From Dryocosmus kuriphilus (taxonomy: Eukaryota; Arthropoda; Insecta; Hymenoptera; Cynipidae), in contig CM076195.1 in the NCBI GenBank assembly GCA_038277395.1, positions 156,107,594-156,171,593 of the forward strand: a DNA stretch of 64,000 nt, read 5' to 3'. Numbering within the stretch: position 1 is the first letter of the stretch; each line of letters begins with the position of its first letter. Both the position numbers and the translations under genes were made by a program. A model generated the notes under the pieces. It was not told the origin of the DNA, searched no databases, and worked only from the letters and a program-made list of their open reading frames with translations. This document shows, in pieces, positions 1-11,351 of the stretch.

Positions 1-288
1 GTCCCCATGAGTAGAATTAGCTATACAGATTTTTGCTGTGTAGAGTTTATTTTTGCAGAATCACTACCGCTCCTATAAATATTATTGGTAGAAAATACAA
101 ATACATTACTAGAAATCCTGTGTAGTGTGAACATATTGCATTTAGTATTAGTTTTGAAAACTACATTATACTTCACCTCCAAATCAAAACAACTTTTGTT
201 ATTAATACAGTGATCAGTGATTGACACGTTACCAGTCAAAAGTAACGCGCTACCGTTACTTTTTTTTTCATAGGCAGCCACACAATAC
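1..288. other. No recognisable gene
   Basis: AT-rich sequence with one short open frame on the minus strand (21-290, 89 codons) that shows no known motif, no repeat of itself elsewhere in the window and no codon-use signal. I see nothing here that supports a gene. Confidence 0.5.
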
Positions 289-325
289 AATAATAATTAT
301 TATTAATATCATTATTATTATTATG
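289..325. repeat. TAA/ATT microsatellite, 3' tail of a LINE
   Basis: A short run of ATT/TAA triplets directly abuts the 3' end (minus strand) of the RTE-like LINE fragment that follows. The second copy of this LINE at 29.4 kb also ends in TTA triplets, so the tract is best read as the element's own tail. Confidence 0.7.
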
Positions 326-548
326 GTGTAGCTTTGCGAACTCAGAAGTTCATTGCCTCAGCTACCCAGAACTGCCACGCATCTCTATCCTGTGCATCCT
401 CCATCCAGTTTAAATAATCATGTCCTAGCTCTTTTAGATCGTCCCTTACGTTTTTCTCCCATCTGTTTCTCGGTGTGTCTAGAGGTCTCTTACTAATCGG
501 TTTCCGTCTTAAAACTTGCGCCACTGTTCTTTCGTTGCCCATTCTTGC
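326..548 (-). pseudogene. RTE-like LINE, C-terminal ORF fragment (copy 1, part 2)
   Basis: Minus-strand translation gives the C-terminal part of a LINE reverse-transcriptase protein (GNERTVAQVL, then NWMEDAQDRDAWQFW), nearly identical to residues near the end of the copy at 29405-30451. The coding frame stops being homologous near 548, where another element has been inserted. The missing upstream part resumes at about 2306. Compared with the other copy, about 60 bp of the LINE are missing at the junction. It is a dead fragment. Confidence 0.85.
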
Positions 549-1021
549 TACACACGTCCCTGTACCGAGGGTTTCTGCTGAATACGGCTGCAAAGTTCAA
601 TAAGTAGTCGCGGACAATGGTCCAGGGATGGTCCCGAAGGAAAGCCCCCAAGCCATGGCGTGAACAACCGTGCCTAAGGCTGCGTGGCACCAGGGGTGTG
701 GTGTCACAAACGGTGTCTCTAGGATACCAGGTCGCCTCCTAGAGTATTTAAACCTTACCCTCGCATGTGGGGCTCTCCGAGGGTGGACCTCAACTTCCCT
801 AGCTACTCGTGGGACTACTATGGAGAATATTTTAAACAAAAGCATTTGCGAGGAATTGGAAGGTAAGTTTGACGTGGTGGAGTAGATAACGGAGGAGGGG
901 AAATCAGATGTGTGGGACACAAGGAGGAATTTAAGAATACGATGTACAGACAAGAACGCCAAATAAAGGAGATGCAGGATATACTGAAAGAAATGGAGGA
1001 GTTCAGCACTCCAAGAAAAAT

Positions 1022-2141
1022 ATGTTTATGCCTATCAGGGATGGTTTATCGAAGGCGATAGATGCACTACGGAGCATCAAGACAAACAGCAGCAGCCTAG
1101 AAGGATGGTTCAGCTCTTTTGAGTACCGACTGTGTATCCAGATGGGGAGGAAGATACGTGAGGCGAAAGGAAGTACCAAGTTAAGTACTAGGGTCAACGA
1201 GGAGACTCAAAGGGACCTAGAAGCCAAGGTAACTCTTGCACCGGCTTCCGGAAAACGAGCAAGAGCACCCACCGAGAGTCCCGAAGTGACAAAAGTCCAC
1301 AGATCGCCGGCGAAGAAGCTAAAGTCGCGGAATATTCCATCAAAATCCGACGTATCAGAGACGGCAAGGAAGCAAGAAGTTCAGGTATCAAAGAAGAAGA
1401 GAGGGGCAACAATGAGGCGCATCCGCCCAGATGCAGTCCTCATTAAACCGACGAAGTGCGGTACTTACGCCGAGGTACTGAGAAACCTGAAGGAGAAGGT
1501 GTCCCTGACGAACTGGGTGTTAAAATCAAGAGAGTTAGGAAGACGAAAAACGGAGAGGTGCTCATTGAAATTAGAGCTACGACGGAGGAGAGAAGCAACC
1601 TTCCTCCGCCATTGAGGAGGTTGTCGGTGATCGGGCTGATGTCCGGGATCTTGTCCCAATGGTGGAAGTTGAGATCACGGACATCGACTCCACGACGAGT
1701 GCAGAGGAGGTTAATGTGGCCCTGAAAAGGCTCTTTAGGGAGAGGCTGACCCATGACATCAGGGTCAACATGACGAAGAGGCCCCATAGAGGCAGACTTA
1801 AGGCATATGCCAGGATGAGGGAAGACATGGCTGCACGGTTGATCCGGGCAGGCCACGTAAAATTCGGCTGGATCTCTTGTGGAGTCCGCAAGAAGAGCAG
1901 GGCACAAAGGTGCTACCGTTTTCACGGCTACGGACACCTGGAGAGCAACTGCGGAGGACCAGATCGCACGAAGTGCTGCTGGAGGTGTGGAGGAGAAGAG
2001 CACCAGGCAGCGGATTGCACTAGCGTTCCGCGGTGCTATCTGTGTGCCGAAAGGAAGGAGAAACCCCGGACCGACCATCTTCCGGGGACAGCGAGATGTG
2101 CAGTGTTCAGAGAGGCAGACCCTAGAAGAAGGCCTCGATAA
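1022..2141 (+). pseudogene. R1-like LINE ORF1 (gag-like, CCHC zinc knuckles), frameshifted
   Basis: Three overlapping frames join into one gag-like protein: a basic N-terminal half (1022-1500, ending RPDAVLIKPTKCGTYAEVL), a middle piece in another frame (about 1500-1610, VKIKRVRKTKNGEVLIEI), and a C-terminal piece (1659-2141). The last has three cysteine knuckles of CX2C/CX3-5H/C type (CYRFHGYGHLESNC, CWRCGGEEHQAADC, CYLCAERKEKPRTDHLPGTARC shown by its Cys/His spacing). This order is typical of ORF1 in R1-clade LINEs, where the protein binds element RNA. At least two frameshifts (near 1500 and 1620-1659) make it a pseudogene. Confidence 0.8.
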
Positions 2142-2206
2142 GAGACACGGCACGAAACGATACGAAGCTCAAAAGAAGGAAGCTAAAACACGGCTTATTG
2201 GCCTAT

Positions 2207-2255
2207 AACCCATGAACCTGAAGCAATGTGAAAGCGGATTCCGGGTTCATGGGTT
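2207..2255 (+). other. Perfect 12-bp stem-loop in LINE 3' UTR
   Basis: AACCCATGAACC (2207-2218) is the exact reverse complement of GGTTCATGGGTT (2244-2255), with a 25-nt loop. It lies just after the end of ORF1 material and near the 3' end of the R1-type element, where a hairpin could be recognised by the element's reverse transcriptase; that role is inferred. Confidence 0.6.
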
Positions 2256-2305
2256 GGCAGGAAAGAGGAGGTGGTTTTAGTGGGTAGGGGCCGATGTTAG
2301 GCCGA

Positions 2306-2627
2306 GTGTATGCAGCTCATCATTATGCAGTTTTCTCCATTCACGAGTCTCTTCATCCCTTTTGGGACCATAGATTTTTCGAAGTACTTTATTTTCGAAT
2401 ACTCTAAACCTGTTCTCCTCTCTTTCTTCTTCTGATCTGTCGACGATCAAATATTTTGTCTTCGATTCGCTAACTTCTAAACCTATTTCCTTGACTTTTG
2501 TGATCAAGACTTCCGCATTTTTAGCTACCGTTTCTCTATCATCCCCGTATAAGTCGAGATCATCTGCATAGCCCAGAATTTGTATTATCCCACTGAGGGT
2601 AGCACCGGACGGATTCGTTTGTACTTT
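2306..2627 (-). pseudogene. RTE-like LINE, internal ORF fragment (copy 1, part 1)
   Basis: Minus-strand translation matches the copy at 29.4-30.3 kb, including LEVSESKTKYLIVDRSE and FENKVLRKIYGPKRDEET. About 270 bp of that copy (29815-30085) are missing here, and homology ends near 2627, so the fragment is 5'-truncated and internally deleted. Together with 326-548 it is one LINE copy split by the R1-type insertion. Confidence 0.85.
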
Positions 2628-3650
2628 TTATGTATAAATATGAGTATTATTTGTTATTGTTAAATTAATATTAATTAAAAATTGATACTCTTTATTACTG
2701 TGTTACTCATATAAACCCTACATATAGGGCTTTATTATAAAAATTAATAAGAAAAATGAAGAAATTGAAAAAAAATCGATTTCAGGCCGTAAAAGAAGAG
2801 CGCTATAGGTACGATTGTTCTCCCTTTATAAAATGTGTCCAATATACTGCCAGGAATCAGGACGGACAATAAAATTGGAAGTAATATAAAATTTCATTTA
2901 ATTTTTACTAGGCGCACCGTGATTTAAAAAACACCGTTCGAAACTGTACAAAACTGACCGCGAATCAGTTTAAGATGCACAACATTGCATAAATCTGTTT
3001 TTTAATACTAATTCCTGCATAATTTTAGTATTTTTACCACATAATCATCGCATAACAGACTTAAATTTTATCGCATAATTCAACATTCTCAAATGGATAA
3101 AGTTGAGGTAGCATTCCTCTTATCAAAATAATTATTTAAAACAAAGTCGATCTTTTTAGGGCGAATTTTGTTTAGTATCACTTTGAAACGTTTTATATCG
3201 CTTTAAAAATTTTATTTACCATTTTAAATGCAGAACCTGTTTTCTACTTTTTCCTCACTTTACAACCTAGCTCTCCTTCCATTACCTCGGTTATTTTATT
3301 ATAAATCGCATCAGAGGTAATAAATAAAAAAATATTTCCTTGTTTGAAGTGCAGCCTGAAAACCTTGAAATCGATGAAAACAGGCTTTTTTGCTGGACTT
3401 TGCCGACAGGCAGACTTGTTTCGCATAAAACCGTTAAACTGCTTCTCTTGTGCGATTCCCCTTTTTATTATTGTTTTTCTCGGTTACACGAATCGATAGC
3501 GAAAATCTTAAGAGTTGAGTCATCAATAGGAAACCTTCATGTAGGAAAATTTCATAAACTTATTTAAAAAACAGACACTTTATTTTCTTGTTAATAGAAA
3601 GGTGAAACTACGACACCGACAATTATTTCGAAAATATATACTCGTAATGT
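2628..3650. other. No recognisable gene
   Basis: AT-rich sequence. Short open frames at 3244-3426 (minus) and 3340-3567 (plus) overlap each other and show no known motif. I see no repeat family, splice pattern or RNA gene. Confidence 0.5.
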
Positions 3651-6600
3651 TCACCTTCTCAAAAAATCCATATATTTATTTTTCTCCACTGAAAGAAAAA
3701 TCCTTACATACAGTTTAAGTGACTCAAAAATATTTCAAGGGAGAATTAAAATATTTCAAGTGATTTGTAAAGATTTCAAGGGATTTTAAAAGATCTCAAA
3801 ATGTCTTAATAGATTTTAAAAGACTTTTACAAATTTTGAAGGGATCGGATATTATTATATTCTTCGAAATCCTTTAATTTCTCTTTAGATTTCTTAAAAT
3901 CCCTTTGAATTTTTTTAGACCACCTAAAATCGCTTGCTTTTTGAAATCTTTCAAAATCCTTTAACTTCTCTTTAGATTTCTTAAAATCCCTTGGAACTTT
4001 TTAAAATCATTTAAAATCTCTTAAGATACCTGGAAATCCTTCCAAATCCTTTAACTTCTCTTTACATTTCTGAAAATCTGTTGAAATTCTTTTCAATCTC
4101 TTAACATACCTTGAAATTCTTCAAAATACTTTGCATTCTCCTTAGATTTCCTAAAATTCCTTGGAATGTTCTAAAATCACTTAAATTCCCTAGAAATTCA
4201 TCAAAATTCTTTATCTTCTCTTTAGATTTTTTAAAATTCCTTGGAATTTTTTTAAATCACTTAAAATTGCTTGAAATTCTTAAAAATCCTTTAACTTCTC
4301 TTTAGGCTTCGTAAAATATCTCAGAGTTTTTTTTAGATCACTTAAAATCCCTTAAAATTCTTCAAACTTCTTTAACTTCTCTTTAAGTTTCTTAAAATTC
4401 CTTGGAACTTTTTTAAATAATTTAAAGTCTCTTAAAATACCTGGAAATCCTTCCAAATCCTTTAACTTCTCTTCACATTTCTGAAAACCTTTTGAAATTT
4501 TTTTCAATCCCTTAGCATGCCTTGAAATACTTCAAAATACGTTGTATTCTCTTTAGATTTCCTAAGATTCCTTGGAATATTCTAAAATCTCTTAAATTCC
4601 CTTGAAATTCTTCAAAATTCTTTATCTTCTCTTTAGATTTCTTAAAATTCCTTGGAATTTTTTTAAATCACTTAAAATCCCTTGAAATTCTTCAAATTTC
4701 TTTAACTTCTCTTTAAATTTCTGAAAATCTGTTGAAATTCTTTTCAATCTCTTAACATACCTTGAAATTCTTCAAAATACTTTGCATTCTCCTTAGATTT
4801 CCTAAAATTCCTTGGAATGTTCTAAAATCACTTAAATTCCCTAGAAATTCATCAAAATTCTTTATCTTCTCTTTAGATTTCTTAAAATTCCTTGGAATTT
4901 TTTTAAATCCCTTAAAATTGCTTGAAATTCTTAAAAATCCTTTAGCTTCTCTTTAGGCTTCGTAAAATATCTCAGAATTTTTGTAGATCACTTAAAATCC
5001 CTTAAAATTCTTCAAACTTGTTTAACTTCTCTTTAAGTTTCTTAAAATTCCTTGGAACTTTTTAAAATCATTTAAAGTCTCTTAAAATACGTGGAAATCC
5101 TTCCAAATCCTTTAACTTCTCTTCACATTTCTGAAAACCTCTTGAAATTTTCTTCAATCCCTTAGCATGCCTTGAAATACTTCAAAATACATTGTATTCT
5201 CTTTAGATTTCCTAGGACTCCTTGGAATGTTCTAAAATCTCTTAAATTCCCTTGAAATTCTTCAAAATTCTTTATCTTCTCTTTAGATTTCTTAAAATTC
5301 CTTGGAATTTTTTAAATCACTTAAAATCTCTTGAATTTCTTCAAATTTCTTTAACTTCTCTTTTACATTTCTGAAAATCTCTTCAAATTTTTTTTCAATC
5401 CCTTAAGATGCCTTGAAATACTTCAAAATACGTTTTATTCTCTTTAGATTTCCTAAAATTCCTGGGAATGTTCTAAAATCACTTAAATTCACTTGAAATT
5501 CTTCAAAATTCTTTATCTTCTCTTCAGATTTCTTAAAATTCCTTGGAATTTCTTCAAATCACTTAAAATCTCTTAAAATCCTTTCAAATTCTTCAAAATC
5601 CTTTAAGTTCTCTTTAGATTCCTTAAAATCTCTTGGAATTTTTTTAATCGCCTAAAATCCCTTGAAATTCTTCAAATTTCATTAACTTCTCTTTACATTT
5701 CTGAAAATTTCTTGAAATTTTTTTCAATCTCTTAAAATGCCTTGAAATACTTCAAAATACGTTGTATTCTCTTTAGATTTCCTAAAATTCCTTGGAATAT
5801 TCTAAAATCACTTAAATTCCCTTGAAATTCTTCAAAACTCTTTATCTTCTCTTTAGATTTCTTAAAATTCCTTTGAATTTTTTTAAATCACTTAAAATCT
5901 CATAAAATCCTTTCAAATTCTTCAAAATCCTTTAAGTTCTCTTTAGATTCCTTAAACTCTCTTGGAATTTTTTTAAATCGCCTAAAATACCTTGAAGTTC
6001 TTCAAAATCCTTTAAATTCTCATTCAATTTCTTAAAATCCCTTGGGATTTTTTTTAAACGACTTAAAACCTTTTTAAATCCCTTGAAATTCTTCCAAATC
6101 CTTTAACTTCCCTTTATATTTCTTAAAATCTTTTGGAATTTTTTTAAATCACTTAAAATCTCTTAAAATCCCTTCAAATTCTTCAAAATGCTTTAAATTC
6201 TCTCTAGATTTCTTAAAATCTAGAGAGAATTCTTCAAAATCACTTTAAATACCTTGAAATTCTTCAAAATCCTTTAACTTCTCCTTTAATTTCTTAAATT
6301 CCTTAGAATTTTTTTAAATCGCTTAAAGTCTCTTAAAATCCCTTTAAATTCATCAAAATCCTTTAACTTCTCTTTAGATTTCTTAAATAAAATCTCTTGG
6401 AATTCTTTCAAATCACTTTAAATACCTTGAAATTCTTCAAAATCCTTTAGCTTCTCTTTCAGTTTCTTAAAATCCTTTGGAATTTGTTTAAATCGCTAAA
6501 AATCTCTTAAAATCCCTTGAAATTCTTCCAAATTCTTTAACTTCTCTTTATATTACTTAAAATCTCTTGGAATTTTTTTCAATCACTTAAAATATGTTGC

Positions 6601-7600
6601 AATTCTCCAAAATACTTTACTTTTTCTTTAGATTTCCTAAAATTCCTTGGAATTTTTTTAAATCACTTAAAATCCTTTGAAATTCTTCAAAAATCTTTAT
6701 ATTCTCTTTAGACTTCTTAAAATTCCTGGGAATTTGTTTGAATCTCTTAAAATCTCTTTAGATCCCTTGAAATTCTTCCAAATTCTTTATCTTCTCTTTA
6801 AATTCCTTAAAATCCTTTGGATTTTATTTAAATCACTTAAAATATCTTAGAATCTCTTAAAATACCTTAACATTTTTCAAAATCCTCTAACTTCTCCTTA
6901 GATTTCTTAAAATCTCTTGGAATTTTTTTAAATCACTTCAAATCTCTTTAAGTTCTTTGAAATATTTGAAAATATTTCAAAATCTGTTAAAATACTTTAA
7001 AATATTTTTTAAATCCCTTTAAGTTCTTAAAAATCATGTTAAATCTCTTGAAATACGTACTCTAAAGTATTTGTAAATCCTTTACAAAATTCCTTGAATT
7101 TCCTCAAAATTATTTGAAATTGCTCGAAATTCCTTGAAATTTTAAAAATATTTAAAAATATTTTAAAATCTATTAAAATAGTTTCTAATCTTCTTAAAAT
7201 CACTTTAGATTTTTGAGAACCGTTTTAAATCTCTTGAAGTTCCTTAAAATCGCTTGAGTTTCTTGAAATCCTCTGATATTTCTAAAAAATCTTTTAAAAT
7301 CTATTAAAATACTTTTAAATCCGTTAAAAAACTCTGTGAACTCATTTAAAATCCCTTGAACTTCCTTCAAATATTTTAAAATATTTAAAAATCTGTTAAA
7401 ATACTTTCAAATCTTTTTAAATTCTCTTTAAGTTCTTAAAAATTATTTTAAATCTCTTCAAATATATACTCTAAAGTGCTTGTAAATCCTTTAAAATCCC
7501 TTGAAATTCCTCAAGATTATTCGAAATCGTTTGAAATTGTTTAACATTTTTTTGTAAATTGAAAAAATATTTTAAAAATTATTCAAATACTCTCTCAAAT
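3650..7600. repeat. Minisatellite block of CTTAAAATCnCTTGAAATTC-type words
   Basis: About 4 kb built almost entirely from 10-14-bp words related to CTTAAAATC, TTGAAATTCTTC and CTTCTCTTTAGATTT, in loosely alternating order. The open frames at 4111-4305 and 4762-4956 are translations of the repeat and are nearly the same peptide. Related words occur at 19.1-21.6 kb and 38.5-38.7 kb, so this is a dispersed simple-repeat family. Confidence 0.9.
4090..5390. repeat. Tandem duplication, ~651-bp period, within the minisatellite
   Basis: Landmarks recur 650-651 bp apart: the CTTAACATACCTTGAAATTC stretch near 4101 and 4752, and a CTTCACATTTCTGAAAACCT stretch near 4468 and 5119. The two units differ at few positions, so the duplication is much younger than the short words inside it. 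Confidence 0.8.
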
Positions 7601-7633
7601 ACTCTGTATGTGATATATTCCAGTCCATAAACA

Positions 7634-7659
7634 CATAGGTCATACTTTGTTGCACAGTG
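7634..7659. mobile_element. Remnant terminus of a CACT-type transposon
   Basis: CATAGGTCATACTTTGTTG followed by CACAGTG closely matches the right-hand terminus of the CACT-1 elements (CATAGGTCATATTTTGTTGTTCAGTG) and is followed by TAA as in the other copies. No partner end or transposase is nearby, so this is a degenerate solo end. Confidence 0.6.
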
Positions 7660-8400
7660 TAATCAATTAAAAAAATTAATGACATTTTTCCTAACCTTCC
7701 TGTATGTTTTCCTGTCAATTAGAGAGATTCTAGTCACTCGTAAAAAATAGAAAATGACGTTTTATTTTCCGATTGAAAAATATCTACAAGGCGTCAGATC
7801 ACTTCATTCATTATTATTCTTCCTCATACACTTTTTTCGTCTCACGTTTATACACTAATAAAAAAAGTGTTTTCAATCTAAATTGTTGAATATTCGTACA
7901 GTCCAGAAAAGATAAAATAAGAGATAAATAATAAATAATAATCAAGCAAATAATCAATTAATCTCGTAATAGTAATACTGCATTCGATCGATTTTTGTCG
8001 AGAAACATACATTATACATACATTCATACATTCAGACACTCATTAATTTTGCATATTTCATTCTCTAATTTTCACAATTTTTTTATTCCAAGTTTCAGAT
8101 TAGGCAAAAACAGGGAAAAATTTGTACAATTTTTCTTAAGTACCCTAAACAATTTTATGAAAATCTGTTTTCAGGATGAGCTCCAAGAAATTTGAAAAAC
8201 GTTAAATATTTTGGGATACATTAATCATTATATGCTTTAAAAAACAATTAGGAAACTTTTGCAAATTTGTAATTTTCATTGTAAAATAAGAAATTAATTA
8301 TAAAAAAAAAATAAAACAATAAACCCTTGATTTTGCGGATTTCGATGAAGATTTCGCATATTTTTCTGTTTGATCATCAATTCCATATTGTTACTGTTAT
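7660..8400. other. No recognisable gene
   Basis: AT-rich sequence with a small open frame (7995-8195) that has no motif. Nothing supports a gene here. Confidence 0.45.
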
Positions 8401-8419
8401 AAAGAAATTTTATGAACAG

Positions 8420-8720
8420 GTAATCGAATCTGACATTTTCAAGTCGAAAGAGAGTATTTTTTTGCATCCATATTACTGAGATTTTCTTTGAAAGTGTCAG
8501 CCAGTAACAAAACATTCTCAAAAATTAGGAAATGTTATTGTTATAAACAAATACTCAAATTTGACATTTTCAACCCGAAAAAAAATATTGTCTGGCTTCA
8601 GATTACTGCAGTTTGTTATGAAAGTGTCCGAAACAATATCTCTACAAAAAGTAAGCATTTTTATTACTATAAACAAATCTTATAAACAAATGTTTGAATT
8701 TAACATTTCAATCTGGGTAA
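8420..8720. repeat. Three diverged tandem units of ~135 bp
   Basis: The phrase GACATTTTCAA followed by a short A-rich tract recurs near 8430, 8560 and 8697 (the last degenerate), each unit also carrying a GAAAGTGTC word and TATAAACAAAT. A reverse-oriented relative occurs at about 45420-45480. The overlapping open frames in this stretch are products of the repeat. Confidence 0.55.
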
Positions 8721-8879
8721 AGCCGTGTATTTCTTCATGCATTTCATTTTTAACAACAATCGGTAATTTTTATTAATATATACTTTTTGTTGTTTATAAA
8801 AAACTTGCTTATAAAAAACACAATTTTTCATTTTTTAAAAATATTTCTTTACTTTCTTCGTTACTGGTTGAAATATTGC

Positions 8880-10526
8880 ATGTTCAATAAAATAATGGTT
8901 GAATTTTGAAAAAAAAAAATTTAATTTTTAAGCAAAAAAAATAGTTCAATTTTCAAACTAACAAGTTGAGTTTTCAAAAAAATAAAAATAAATTAAGTTT
9001 AATTTCCACCCAAGAAAATATGAATTTTCAACAAAAAAAAGCATGATTTTTCAACCAGAGATGAATTTATAACATAATCGTTGAATTTCCAAAAAAATAG
9101 TTAAATTTTCAATTAAAAAAAATGAATTCTCAACCAAACATGCAATATATAGTTAGATTTTTAACCAAAAATAAACAAAAAAATCCCAAGAAAAATATTT
9201 AAGGTTATCATTTAAAAATATACATTTTCAAACAAAAAATGAATTTTCAATTATAAATAGTTATATTTGCAAAAAAAAATTAATTTTCAACAGCACAGTT
9301 CAATTCCTTATAAGAATAACAGCCTTTAACAATAAATAGTTGAATTATTATAACCAAAAAAATGAATTCTCAAACAATAAAGTTATAAATGTTCCAAATT
9401 TAAGAGTATGATACTCCAAAAACTATCCTTTCTTTAAATCTGTTTAGACAATTCAAAAAAATGTTTTAATTGACTTTTGAACAAACGAAAAAGAATATTT
9501 TTCAACAAAAAATAGTTGAAAAGTGCTCCTTTTTTTACAGGAAATTTTATATAATTTCTTAGTAAAGAGAGTTGAATTATCAACTAGAAAAAGGATTTTT
9601 GAATAAAGCAGTCGAATTTATACCCAAGAAAGATGAATTTTCAACAAGAAAAATTGATTATCAAGTTGAATTTTCAATTAAAAGAATGAATTCTAAAATA
9701 AAAATGCTATAACTGACTTGAGTAACAAAAGATTATTTTCAACCAAAAATAGTTGAATTATCAACCGAAGAAAAATTTCAATAAAACATTCTCATTTCGA
9801 CTCAAGACGAATTTTCAAGAAGAAAATTGATTATCAGTCAAACAGTTGAATTTTCAACCAAAAAATGAAAAAATTAACCAAAAGACGAATTGTATAACAA
9901 AAATGTCATAATTGACTTTTGAACAAAAGAAAGATGATTTTAATTAAATTTTCCACCCCCAAAAAAGGAATGTTTAATAAAACAGTTGAATTTAACCCCA
10001 AGAAAGATGAATTTTAAAAAATTGATTTTTTAGTAGAAATGAATTTTTTTTAAAACTGTTGAATTTCTAACAAGATAATTCAATTTTCAACTAAAAAGAA
10101 TAGTTTTCAATAGAAAATGTAATAGTTGACTTTTGAACCTAAAATATTATTTTTTAGATAAAAATAGTTGAATTATCAATCCCCAAAAAAGGAATTTTCA
10201 ACAAACAAGAATAGATTCTTAATCAAAACTATTTTAGTTTTTAACCAAGAAAGATTGAAATAACAAGGAAATACTTGATTTTTAACAAAAAAAATACCTC
10301 TTCAACAAAAAATATAATAGTTGCATTTTCTACCAAAACTGATGAATTTTTCACTCAAATCGTTGAATATTAAATAAAAAAATGAATTCTCAAACAAAAA
10401 TGATATAACTGACTTGAATAACAAAAGATTATTTTTAAACAAAAATAGTTGAATTATCAACCCAAGCAAAATTTCAATAAAGCATTTTCATTTCGACTCA
10501 AGATGAATTTTCAACAAGAAAATTGA
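8880..10526. repeat. TTGAATTTTCAACnAAAAA simple-repeat block
   Basis: Loosely periodic words of the form GTTGAATTTTCAACCAAAAAA fill the block, with a recurring GACTTTTGAACAAAAGA phrase. It is the same family as the much larger block at 38.7-45.4 kb. No coding potential. Confidence 0.85.
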
Positions 10527-10529
10527 TTA

Positions 10530-11099
10530 CACTGAACAACAAAATATGACCTATGTGGGGTTAAGATGAGACATATCCTTTCCATGGTAGTTTTCTGTCC
10601 TGAATCCAAATCTGACCTCCGTTTTTCTCCATCATGTCAAGTTTTTGAGATTTTGTGAGTTAAAAATTTTTTCAAAAAATCACAAATCGTGTGATAAAAG
10701 GGTGAAAAAAATTTTTTCCACACAAAGCGAGACATGATTTCGATGTATTTTTGAACGCAGAATCCACTGTTTTTTTTTTGTTTTTTCGATATCTCATGTA
10801 GTTTTTGAGATAATTTAAACAAAAACAAAAAAAAACACGAAAAAAAAAATGGTTTTACGAAAATCCTTATATTTAAGTGAATAAATTTTATTTTTTAGTC
10901 ATTCTGGTGTCGTTTTCTTCATTTATAGATGCAGAAAAAATTGCGAAAAAGTTTACAGTTCCAGCTGTAACGGTTCGAAAGATACAAGGCAGAGAACTTG
11001 TCTCTTTCTAAAGAGTTGCCAATTTGACGGTTTACAAGTAGTCGAGACGAGCCATTGTACTGTTTCTCATATCTCATTGCATTAATATCTTTAATATTT
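10530..11099 (+). repeat. CACT-1 copy 1, left terminal inverted repeat
   Basis: Matches the reverse complement of 13058-13628 along about 570 bp with scattered differences and poly-A/T length changes. Unusually long for an insect DNA transposon. Confidence 0.85.
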
Positions 11100-11351
11100 C
11101 CTATATTCACAATATTCACAGAGCACATGCGCGTCTCCCCTCCACTTCTCTCCCTTCCATTATCATACTACTCTTGTTCATATCGCGCTATTCGTGCTCC
11201 GCGCTATCCGATCTTCATTTGATGCTAGCCCTCTGTGGAGTCACAGCGTATGCTACCATTGTACCTGCTATAGAACTTGAACTATTTCTATTTAATTCCA
11301 ATATATTTGCGCTAAGCTTTTATTCAGAGCTCAGTTTGCAACGATTGCAAA

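Larger units (their letters stand above)
549..2305 (+). mobile_element. R1-type non-LTR retrotransposon derivative lacking ORF2
   Basis: This GC-richer block interrupts the RTE-like LINE. It carries a 5' leader, a gag-like ORF1 ending in zinc knuckles (1022-2141), and then runs straight into what looks like a 3' UTR (hairpin at 2207-2255, closing sequence resembling R1-group 3' ends). No endonuclease or reverse transcriptase is present, so it is either an internal-deletion derivative or a recombined pair of ends. Exact boundaries are uncertain by tens of bases and no target-site duplication is visible. Confidence 0.65.

Noticed and set aside
21..290. 89-codon minus-strand frame at the left edge
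   Set aside because: No motif, no homologue in the window and no splice context; random open frames of this size are expected.
4111..4956. Two similar 64-codon open frames (MKFFKILCILLRFPK...)
   Set aside because: They are translations of the 651-bp tandem unit of a simple-repeat block, not genes.
8880..10526. Possible CRISPR-like array because of regular repeats
   Set aside because: Words are short, variable and not separated by unique spacers of constant length, in an otherwise eukaryotic sequence.
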